A stretch of 64,000 nucleotides of DNA from contig OY759224.1 in assembly GCA_963662175.1 (NCBI GenBank), positions 26,049,489 through 26,113,488 on the forward strand. The letters run 5' to 3'. The stretch comes from Aradus depressus (lineage: Eukaryota; Arthropoda; Insecta; Hemiptera; Aradidae). Each line of letters starts with the position of its first letter. The stretch's first letter is position 1. Shown in pieces: positions 32,165 through 44,200 of this stretch. Position numbers and translations under genes: made by a program. A model generated the notes under the pieces. That model did no database searches, had not been told where the DNA came from, and saw nothing but the letters and a program-made list of their open reading frames with translations.

Positions 32165-32244
32165 ATGTTTAGTAGAAGACTAATTCAGGACCTACCCCAT
32201 CTGCTTTATTCACGATCGTATAGCCGGAACTATTCTACCGGTAG
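32165..32244 (+). CDS. L2HGDH: L2HGDH coding exon 1 (presequence)
   Basis: 80 nt encoding the basic N-terminus that starts [10 protein letters not shown] and ends ..NYSTG plus two bases of a Ser codon. The donor GTGAGT at 32245 is strong. It is too short to stand out as an ORF; the support is the phase-2 join to exon 2, which completes AG|T as Ser, and the mitochondrial character of the peptide. Confidence 0.85.
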
Positions 32245-35200
32245 GTGAGTTTTATTTTCATAAAACATTTTTTTGATTTGTTTACCTTCTTTTCAGTATT
32301 AAATTCTTGTTGACATGTAAAGTGTCGATAATATTTATTATGAAAGTATTTATTCCTATACTTTTTTTTTTTGACTTCTTAATACTGGTATTGAGAAATC
32401 AATAATTCAGCAAGCCACTTAGAGAAGGTTACACTTTTATGCTTTACCAAATTATTGTTATAATCATTATTGTTTTTATTGTTATTCCCGTTTATATGTT
32501 TACAATGATATCCGCAATGTTATTTTTGACATATATTATGGTCATATTCAGAACAGATCGCCAGGTCAAATTTTGTATTACCGTGTTGGAGCTTTGAAGG
32601 TTGGAATGTTCATATATTTTCTAAACTAATTATTTACTATTCATTTCATTTCATCATATTATATCTCTTGGATCCAAAATAGCCACTTCTTACGAAACAT
32701 TTCACATAATATGTAATATTAAACCTGCTGAGTAAATAAATACTAGGCAATATATTGTAGTGCCTAGTATTTACTCAGCAGGTTTAGTAATAGTAATAGT
32801 TTCAAATTTAACATTTTACATAAAATATATATAATGTATAAATATAATATAATCAGATTATTTATGAATACGTATACCTAATTTAAATGATGAGTCTGGC
32901 TACTTTTGACCCTGAAAAGTTGAGATTTTTACTTTTGATAAATTAATATTGTGTTTTAAGATTCATGGGAACAGATTTGTATCTTTATTCTAGTTCATCT
33001 GATCAGAAAAATTGTTAAGTAGTAAATTTAAAGAAAAGGGTACAGATCTGACAAGCCTGAAAGATTATTTAAGTAAATATAACGAAGGTTTACAAAGTTT
33101 TGTTTTAAACGTCTGACGATAGTGTAATGCCGAAATCCGTTGTTTATGTAACTATAATGTTTTTTATGGAATAGACAATATTTCTATTTCAGCTTTATTT
33201 ATTTATTACAAGTTTTTGCAATATGTCCGCGTTTCTCAATTTAGAAGTTGAACGATTATTATTATTAAAAATAAGACTGCAAGATCACATAGAAATAAAA
33301 AAAACCTGCTGTGTGGGTACATGGCGCACACTGGGGCAAAATGAACTAATTTCTGGCCAAAATTGTGAAACTTATATACTTCATGTTTTCTGGTATGCTC
33401 AACACGAAAAAAATACTTAAAAAAATTCCCCGCCCTTCATTGAGTTCTGTATTTTGACAAATACATCAGCTCCTCAAGAGGACAATTCATGTTAGGTAAC
33501 TGAAATTAGATATTGCAATAGCTTCATTTTCTTTGAAAATTCGCTAAAATTAAACGTCTGTGTCTTCGGACGAATTTATAACTTTCAAATTAGGTTTCTT
33601 CCAAATTCACAATTTTTGCAAAAACTGGTTTCTTTTTATGGTTATCTGATGAAAATACTTAAAGAAGGTGAAAGAGCGAGTGCCCGGCAACAACAAAAAA
33701 ATAAGTTTTTGTAAAAAAACTTCATTAGAAAATGCGTAAATTTAGACACTTTTTCTTCGAAAGGAGCGACTTGTGAAGCAGTGACGCTAATGATAATATT
33801 TATAATTCAGTACACTTACCTTGAGAAGAGATCCCCATATTTAAGACAATAAAATAATTTAAAAGATTGGGTTTTAACACGTTATAAATATAGACTGAGG
33901 CAATGTAGAGGGTATTAAAAGGCTGCAATGGTCTTGTTTATCTTTGGACAGGTGTATGCAAGTAAACCCACCTTCACTCCCTCCTTAAAATCTGCATCTG
34001 TTTTTTTTATATTTTGGCCAGGTTTGAGGCCTCTTGCCCTAATGTGCGGCGTAGAGGTTAAAGGACAACAGGGATGTGCCACTGATGGTGACGCTGTTGT
34101 GTTGAAAGCCGGTTCTGGTCAAAATTAAAACAGTGGGAAGACAAAATATTTTATTTCTATAAAAAATCTTGTAAAATGCACTTGAAGGCTAAAGCCAATT
34201 ATATCGGTTCGAAGCCGGCTGAGGCCTTAAGTTTTTCATCTGGGATGTATTGAAACTTTCAGTAGCTGTCCTTCGGAGGGGACGTTAAATGGTGGTCTCG
34301 AGCCTGTGCGGTGTCTAATTAATGTTTAAGACTCCCATAATAGAGCTAACAAGTTACGTAGACTAGCCAACTTTCGAGGTTTCCCTTATGTAGTAATAAG
34401 ACAATTTTAAATTTCATTAGTTATGCCATTCAGTATATTTTTTCTGTATTGTTGTTTTAGTTTCCTTGGCTGTTATGATGTTGTCATCATTGGCGGTGGA
34501 ATTGTGGGCGTTGCAACTGCACGTCAGATAACCCAGACCACTGCAGAGCTCACCTGTGCAATTGTTGAAAAAGAAAACTCCCTTGGATGTCATCAGTCTA
34601 GTCACAACAGCGGTGTGGTTCATGCTGGGATTTACTATAAACCTGGCACTGCCAGAGCTGAAATGTGCACCCAAGGAATGCACCTTGCTTATAAATATTT
34701 CGACAAAAAAGGCATTCCCTACAAAAAAGTTGGTAAATTGATTGTAGCCACGGATGTTAAACAAATTCCTCGTCTTAACGAACTATACATCAGAGGTCAG
34801 ATGAACAATGTTCCAGATTTGAAAATGATTGAAGCTGATCAAATTAAAGAAATAGAGCCCGCTTGTAAAGTAAGTTTTAATTTTCTATTAAGTTGGACCA
34901 AAGAACACAAAGAAACACTGACTCAACATACTGTACAGTGAAATGAACTTTCGCACAACACACCAAGCAAAACAAACACCATTTTAACATACGAGGTGTG
35001 TTCTAAAAATAACGGGAATTTTCGGTTTTTGAAAAGAATTTTATTTATTCGTCTACGTCAATGTTATCCCCTTCAAAATAGTCTCGTTAGATATTATACA
35101 CTTACGCCAGCGCTTCTTTCAATCCCGAAACACTTCTGGAACTCGATATTTTGGATGGCATTTAGCTCTCTCAGCGATGCACTGTTGCTTGTGTAACGAT

Positions 35201-38200
35201 GGCCCTTTAAGGTTCTCTTTATTGTTGGAAACAGAAAAAAGTCACTCGTAGCCATGTCTGGCGAATATGGAGGCTGGGGCATCATTACAGTGTTGTTTTT
35301 GGTCAAAAATTCACGAACAAGCAATGAAGTGTGAGCAGGTGCATTATCGTGAATTGTTTCGCCACAAATCCGGGCATTTTTTCTCGGTTTGCTCTACGCA
35401 AACGGCGTTGCACTTGTAGGTAGTACTCCTTATTGATCGTTTGACCTTGTGGCATGAACTCATGGTGCACTATGTCGTTAAAATTGAAAAACACGGAGAG
35501 AGGCTTGACACAAAAACTCTAATAACTACAGTTGTGAATGTATTGATACGAAATTTCATATGTGAAGAGAGGCTCCACTTCACCCAGTGGTGACACTCCC
35601 TAGGCAGAGTTGCGCACTCATTTATGACTAGTCACTGTCACTCCCTGATCTGAGAAGGTCTCTAGGCCATTGGCGCTTTAGGCGTCGTTCAGCAAGTGTG
35701 GCAGAAGGGATGTATGTACTAAAGGAGGAAAATTAATTAGGATACTAAAGAGAGAAAATAGTTTTAGTACTTGTTTAGCTAGTTGGAGATGTAATAAGGA
35801 GCATTGGCTATTGTACGTAGGATTGAATGCGCTGGGACTTCATATCGCCATTACTTCTTAAAGACTTAAAATTTGATGTTTTCTCAGTTACTATTGTGTT
35901 TATGTGAAAAAGTTACAGAATAAGAATGAAAATCATTATTATTTTAAACATTTTTTGTTCTATGCATTTTTTTGCTAAAGTTGAAAATGATGAGTGTTAA
36001 GTCGCGAGTTGAGTGCGAGTGAATTCGGGAACACGCCGAGAATCGATACCTACGGTGTGTTCCTTGAACGACCTGTGGTGAGTGACTTGTTGATTCTTTG
36101 AACTACAGGATCCAGTCGTCTCTTAACAACGAGAGGGACCAGTTGGTCGCCACGCGGGGTGGACTGAGAGTCTGGCGGTGTGCGGAATGGATTCGTCCTT
36201 ATTACCACGCGGGTATAAGGTGAGTCGTTAGTTACCATGCGGAAGTGAGTTGCTTATTACCACACGGGTATAAGGTGAGTCGTTAGTTACCATGCGGAAG
36301 TGAATTGGTTATTACCACGCGGGTATAAAGTGAGTCGTCTGTTACCAAGCACAGTAAGTGAGTGACTTGTGTAGTTCCCACGCGGTATGGGACTTATTAT
36401 TGAACAACTGACCTTGTGTTCGTTACCACGCGGTTTTGTAATAAGGGTGTTGACCAAATAAATATATCTGTTGTTCTACTCTAAGTTCTCATTAACCTGT
36501 ACCCAAACCCAACAATGAGTATAAATAAAATTTTCGAGTAGCTAGTATTTTTTTGCAAATAATCAAATCTGCTAGTTTATACAAATTATTATTTTTTGTA
36601 TTTTCAGGGTGTTAAGGCACTTCACTCGCCCCACACTGGAATTGTGGACTGGAACGAGGTGACTCAAAATTATGGCAAGGATTTCGAACAACATGGCGGT
36701 GATGTACACTTGAATTTTGAAGTATCCAAATTGTACACATCACCAGAAAGTAAAGATTTTCCATCTGATTTGAATAAATATCCTATTACTATTGAAACCA
36801 AACAAGGCAAGGTATTCTTTTATTTAACTAAATATATCTGTGTCGTGAATATATTTCTGCGATCTGTGTTGATATTGTGGAAATTTAATAAAATAAATGA
36901 AAACAAAGAACTTGTTCAACGGTTATATTGTCTAATTTCATAAAAATATATACATAGTACTTATGCCATTGTCAGAACGAAGTTCAAAAGTGACATGTTT
37001 CCTAGGATGTCTGTTGTATTTATACAATGCTCAGGTTACCTGAGATTACCTATGACTGTGGCACCCTGTTCCCTAGGGAAATCCTTGGGAGGGTGGAAGA
37101 AATAAAAAAAAAAACCTCAAGAATCGAGGGGTGATCAAAAAAGTTCCAGGACTTTTTGGATTGCGTGCCAACGGAGCGTCGGAGAGCGTACCGTACCGTA
37201 CCGGTTTCCAGCATTAGTTATTGTGATTCTTCTTGAGTTCAGCTGTTTTTGTAGATTCTCTACAACCTACTTTGTTGTGAAGTAATAGACGTTTTTGTGA
37301 AAACATTTTTTCGTGTTCGGCTATTTTGTGATTTTTAGTCAAATGATTCAAAAAGAAGAGAAACGCGTTTGTAGCAAACTTTTCTGATGTTGCAAGAGGC
37401 TTTTGGGGATGAAGGTCTGAGTCGATCACAGTGTCATGAGTGGTACAAGAGGTTCATAGTAGGTTATCAAATGTCCAGATCATGTTCACTGTTTTCTTGG
37501 ACTAGAAGCGTGTTGTCTGCTATGAATTTCTTACACGAGGTGAGACAATTAATTGTTTTCGGTACCTTGAAATCCTGAGACATTTGTGCGAGGTTGTGAG
37601 GAGGAAGAGACCTGAGCTGTGGCGAAGTGGGGAGTGGGTGTTGCACCATGACAATGCGCCTGTTCATTCGCGATTATTACACAAAAAACTCCATGGCCGT
37701 CATCCTCCAGCCCCCATACTCACCAGACCTGTTCCCTGTTCCCTGTGTTCCTGTTTCTGAAACTCACTGAGACCTTTAAAAAGGCAGAGATTTCACTCAA
37801 CTGATGAAATTAAAGAAAAATCGCGGGAGGAGCTGAACAGCATTCCAGAAGATGAGTTCTCAGAATCCTTCCAGCAGTGAAAACGGCGGTGGGAAAAATG
37901 TATAGCTTCTCAATGTTTTAAATAAATTTTTAAAAAATTAGTCTAGAACTTTTTCATCACCCCTCCTACATACTCGTCATAATAAAAATAAACAATATAT
38001 TTATTAACTTAGTGGTGTTAACAGTGGTGAGAATTTGATGTGAGTTGTTCAAACCACTCAAATATTTGTAAATGTTAAGTAGAACCTACCTCAGTGACCT
38101 CCACAGGGGACAGGGTGTCAGTCATAGGTAATCTCAGGTGATTTGAGAATTGTATAGATACGACAACCTAGCAAACTTAAATGTAACTTTTAAACTTCGT

Positions 38201-41200
38201 GCAATGATGGCGTAATCCGAAACCAGTATATATATTTGTGGAATTGGACAATATAAAACTGTTGTCAATTTTGTGCTCACTTATATTATTCCTTGGAAAA
38301 TTAATAGGGGGGGAGCATTGTTTTCATTCATTTTCATAAGAAAGTCATTGCTTTTGTATAATAAAGTCTACTCAGTCTACAGAGAGCCACCTCTTTACGT
38401 TGTTTCCTCTATTTTTTCAGATAGTGAAGGCTGGTTTCGTGCTCTCCTGTGCTGGTCTCCACGCTGACCATGTGGCCACTCTGACGGGAGGTGCTCCAGA
38501 TCCAGCCATTGTACCTATCAGAGGGGAGTATCTGCTACTCAATGAGAAGAAAGCACATCTCATCCGTGGAAATATATATCCTGTAAGTTTAACTGCTAAT
38601 ATACACGTGCAATTAAAGCACACATGATAAATCAAAAAAAATCTCGTCAGGGAAACACCGAAAATGTGCTTTTCAAGAAGGAAATCATATTTTGCTCTCT
38701 CTCCAAAACCAATCGACTGAAATTCAATATTTCCGAAAAATAAAAAATAAAACTCCCGAAGTAATAAATATATAGACACGGAATTTTATTTGTAAATCCA
38801 TAACCCCTAAATGAGGGGTGGGGAGGGGTCAACACCAAAACCCCCAATGATAATAATAATATTTATTAAATAAATTAATTAATATTATATAGATACCGTT
38901 TTCAATTATAATTTAGTCTTTTTCACGACGGTATTTCGGGACGTATCATAAGGTCACAATGTGCGTTAATAATAATAATAATACGTAACAAAAATAAACC
39001 AATAGTAATAAAATATATTAGTAAATAAGAGGGCACCGGTAGCTCAGTGGTATGCGTGCTTGTCTTCTGAGCTCAACATCGTGGGTTCGAAACCCGACCG
39101 AGGCCCTTAGTTTATTTTATCTGGGAGGTGAAATAAACCTAAGGACGCCGTCCTTCGGATGGGACATTAAGCGATGGTCCCGAGTCTGTACGATTAAAGA
39201 CCCCGGCCCTAGGTGAATAAAAATTGAGGGTATGCAAAATTTAGGACTCCCACAGTAGAGTAGGGCTCATGTCCACCAGAGTGACGAAAAAGCGCTCTGG
39301 TAGTAGGTGATATGACCTCATAGTTAAAGCCCGGGCATGAATCATAAAACCTAACCTATTAGTAAATATATAATAAACAGGGATTTATAATTTCCCGCTC
39401 CCGTTTAAGAGAGTTATCATATTTCACATATTGATCTCCCTCCCGGGGCCATGGATGTTGTGTAAGTAGCCAAATAACACTGTTATAGAGGCATGTTTAA
39501 TATGCATCGTACATGAGTTCAATAATTAAAAAAAAAAAAAAAATGTGTGTGCATTTAGTACACACGTTTGAAGTGTAACTTCCGTACCTAACTCTTCTAG
39601 TTTCAGTTTCTCTTTTTGTTAATAGACTATATTTTTATTTTAACTATTTTTATTAACATTGGTACAGGGTGTGAAATAATTAAATTCGTGAATTTTTTTA
39701 AATTATATAATATGTTGGTAACAATTTCTATTTAAAGTTAAGATTACATTAATTTATTAACTTATAGATATTGCCTTAAAGATATTATTATAAATATCCC
39801 ATCCAACATGAAGCGAATTCAGTCCTTTCAATCCAAATGGTTCCAACCTTATTCTCCACAATGATCTCGAAAGTTCCTTTTGTCATCGACCATGTTAAGA
39901 CCCGCTTCTCAAAGTTTCACTTCAATCTTTCCTTCCATAACAATCCTGTTGCTCGATCCTTGTCGTCACTTTCCCCAACCAGACGATCCTCCCCGAAGAC
40001 TGAGGCGGTTCTGGCCGAGAGACCTGCTATGTTAAGATAGCGTTCTGGAAGGACTGATAGTGACCAGCCTCTTCCCTCATTGTCGCCTCTCTTCAGCTCC
40101 CCTGTCATCAATTTTACTTATGGTTTCTTTTGATCGTTTGTAAATATACATAATAAAAGAGTATTTGACAAAAAAAAATCTTGGATTATATTAATATATA
40201 TTTGTATTTTGATAGGTTCCAGATCCTCAGTTTCCATTCCTTGGTGTTCACTTCACCCCTCGTATGGATGGCAGTGTCTGGTTGGGACCTAACGCCATAC
40301 TTGCCTTTAAGAGAGAAGGTTACTCGTAAGTTGAGGAACATGGACATATTTTATAGATACATAAGTTTCTATACGTGGAAGTTCTCTTAAATTGATGCGG
40401 AGCTTGGAAAATATGAAAAGTCTCCAATTTTCTAAAATAAATATACCTCACAATTCAAACTCATAGTATCATTATTGTCATTTCCCCTCAATTACGATTG
40501 TTTCAATTTGACATGAAACAATCTCATTCGAACCCTCTCCCTTATGACGCCGATGGTATCGAGCCTTTACGATATCAGGTTCTCGTTAAAGACCCCTAGG
40601 TGAACACAAATGTAGGACTCTCATAATAGTGGCGAAAGTCCTGGCATAAGTCATAATTATTTGTGATTTTTATTATATATACCTATATATATTTTTTTTT
40701 TCTTGAGACATTCGGAAGAGTAATTTAATTTAATTTCTTTGTATTATTTACATTAAATATTTGTTTTTCAGGTACTCTGATATTTCTATGAATGAAATGC
40801 TTACAACAATGAAGTATAAAGGTTTTCAAAAACTTGCCATGAAGCATATGAACTTTGGAATGAATGAAATCATGAAATCTATTTTTACGAATCTTCAAGT
40901 TGAAGAACTTCAAAAATTCGTTCCAACGATTGGCCCTGAAGATGTTCGTAGGTAAGCAATTCATTTATGGTTATAATTTTATATAAATGGTACTAGAATT
41001 TCCTATTTGTTTTCCTTTCTGTTATACGACCTATAGGGGTAATTATGTACTAAGTCAGAAATTTGATGTTTTAACTAAACGGAATTTTATATTTTCGACC
41101 TGATTCCAAAAATTAAACTAATGCCAGAGTGTGTGTGTCTGTGAACTCACTATAGAATGGACGTATCGACACGAAATCTTGTATGTGTATTCAGCCAAAT

Positions 41201-44200
41201 CGGCCAAAGGGAAGTGTGCCACTTAACAAAACACCTCAAATAACTGCCGTTACACGAAATTTCGAAAACAGTATATGGACGACACGCATTAATTTTCAGC
41301 GGTACTCGAAAACCCTAATAACTGGTGATGTAATATATCGACATAAAATTTAATATCAGAAACACCTATGTAAGTCAACTATCGAGTTAGCCCAAACTGT
41401 TAGTTATTATGACTCATGCCCAGACATTAACATGCTGCATCATGACCATAGAGCTCTTTTCTCACTCTGGTGAACATTAGCCCGACTTTTTTTTTTTTTT
41501 AGCAATTGTCCAGAGTCAATGTCAGGTACTAGTTAAAGACCCCTACCATAGGTGAATAAACATAGGTAGGCAAAATTTAGGACTCCCATAGTAGAGTCGG
41601 GCTCTACGGGGGAACCCTTCTGCGGGATCTCTAAGAGCACCGCAAGGGCGGCAATAAATGGTTGGCTGACCAGGAATCACATCCAGTTCTGGAGAGGGGT
41701 CCCAAAGCAAAGACATTCAAAACTCTTTATAGCGGAACCCTCAGAGAAAAGGAGCCGAGAACTCCTGAATATGAGCAGAATGGATCTAAGAGCTATGACA
41801 GGGCTGATTACAGGACACTGTCATATGAACAAACACCTATACAATATGGGCATCGCAAGAAGTCCTCTGTGCAGGAAATGTGGCGAGAAAATGAGTTTCC
41901 GGTTCATATTCTAAGCCGGTGCGGGGCACTAGAAAGCAGACGTTTCCACTGCTTCGGGTCTGCCATAACAGAACCGAAGCAGGTAATGGAAGGAACCTGC
42001 AGAAGAATCCTGGACTATATCAAAGATACAGGGCTGCTGTAGGGACCAATACACACAGAGCACACAATAGGCCTACTCTGGCCGCGGTGACACAAATCAG
42101 CCCTCGGAAAAAAAAAATATTTTAAAAAATATTACAGAATAAATTAGTTACAGAATCCATTATAATTTCAAGTTTAATTCAGTTTTTCGCTGTGAGAATA
42201 GGGATAATTTCATAATATATGGGATAAAATTTGTTCAGATACATAGTATTTGCAATTTTATCTGTATTTACTGTGTGTTTGTAGTTTGTGAACTGTCAGT
42301 TCTACTAAACCTTGATAAGATAACAATTTGTTTATCTCAGAGGACATTGTGTTCGACAAAACTAGCTCATCCTTACTGGGAATTCTTGTCAGATAAGCCC
42401 TATTTCTCCCCCCATTTAACATTCTGCAATGTACTTCCCCACCTCAAATAATTTATAATCAATTATGTATTTACTCTTCCTTTAAACTCTTGTCCAATTT
42501 GTCTGGAAATCAATGTTTTCTCAGGGATTTCTAAATCCTAATATAAAATTTCATGTAGATACATTCATAACGTCGGCAGTTATGAGGATTTTTACTTTTC
42601 CAAGCTGTATTTAGTAATCAGTCGGGAATTCGATGTTCAATTTTCACCAGAATTTCACTTTTTCTGGCCCTCTGATACAAAAAAAAAGAGTGTTGATGAA
42701 CACGCGATATTTCCAGATACGGAATTCGATGTTTGTATCTAGAACCCCATAAGGACGGCACATAACAATTTTCTATGAAATCGGCCGGTGAGAGGGGAGG
42801 GGATCAGAGGAATTTAGTATGAAGCCTGTAAGCCAAATATTGATATGCTTAGTGTTCGAACACATTTCTGTGAACCTTGACGATATAGTGGAAAACTAAT
42901 ATAGAAGAAAACATTAAGGCGTAGTCAAGGTCCACGCCGTGGATTTTCCGTGAAAACGTCGGAATAAAATTATTTTTCATTTTATTTTCGATGCTGCCGT
43001 AGCTCTTGCATTTGCTCGGCACTAGACTTTTTAGGTTTTTAAATTCCTTTTGATGCGAGCTTTCCTCTGATTTGCGTTTTCTATAATTCCGCGCATATTT
43101 ACGGTTCATACGAGACATCTTTAATTTTTTTGCAATTTTCAATTTAATACCGGTTTTTTACATACATTTCGGCGAATATTTTTATTGTTTCACTTTGAGT
43201 TCTAGTAGTGCTCCTCAAGCTCTTTACAATGACACCCGAAACAACGTCCTATCTAAACGCGTTATCACGCTACACTAAGTTCTAATTGTACACAACGCTA
43301 ATTCGCAACAATCATCCGCCGGCGCCCACACTAGCCCGTTAACGTCACAGGCAAAACAAACACTGCACAACAAACACGTACTGACATGCTCTATCCATTG
43401 TGACCTCAACCGTTGTTATCGCATTATTAGTCTCGTATTATCGATTGAAATCTGACGGTATTTTGTAACACAAGAAAGTTTGACCGGCTATCACTGTGCT
43501 TAATGAGCGAATATACGTTTTCACGTCAAAATTGTTTAATTTTTATATTGTCTAATTCCACAAAAAATAATATACACATGAAGTTTCTGGTTATGCCATC
43601 GTCAGCACAAAATTCATTAGTAACATTTAAGTTTGGTATGTTAACATATTTATAAAATTCTGATGTTACCTGAGATTACTAACGTTGTGACATTCTGTCT
43701 CCTAGGAAAGTCCCGGGTGAAGGGGAAGGGGGGAGTTCTGTCTAAGTAACTTTTACAAATATTTGAGTCGTTTGAACGACGATACTTATTTCAAATTCTC
43801 ACGCCACTAAGTTAATATAATATATGTGTATATTTTATTATAATCCATGACAGACGCCATTTTGTACGTTGTTTTTGCCACCGCCGGTCAGGTTCTCGTA
43901 ACTATTTAAATTAATAGTGTTTTTTGTGTTGATTTGAGGATTTAATACTGAAATATTGCAAAGATGAGTACCATTACAATTATTCAGTATTATTTATTAG
44001 CTATCAACAAATTGTATGTAAAATTGAATTAAAAAATTGACTTACTTTGATTAATTCTTGCTGGGGAAGTATCGTACTATCGCATTGTTTTTAGTTAAGC
44101 CCCCTCCCTAAATCCCACTTCCAATCGGAGGACCAAGTATACTCTTGATGTTAGATGGCGTCTCTTTGAACCCCCAGTATAATAATATGGGTTTGTCTTT

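Noticed and set aside
34417..34764. 115-codon minus-strand frame
   Set aside because: Shadow of L2HGDH exon 2 on the opposite strand.
36050..36238. 62-codon minus-strand frame
   Set aside because: Lies wholly inside the solo LTR.
42849..43142. Possible bZIP or nuclear protein gene from the [10 protein letters not shown] stretch
   Set aside because: The frame belongs to a repeat with a second copy at 9.4 kb and has no further exons; listed as FAM-3 content instead.
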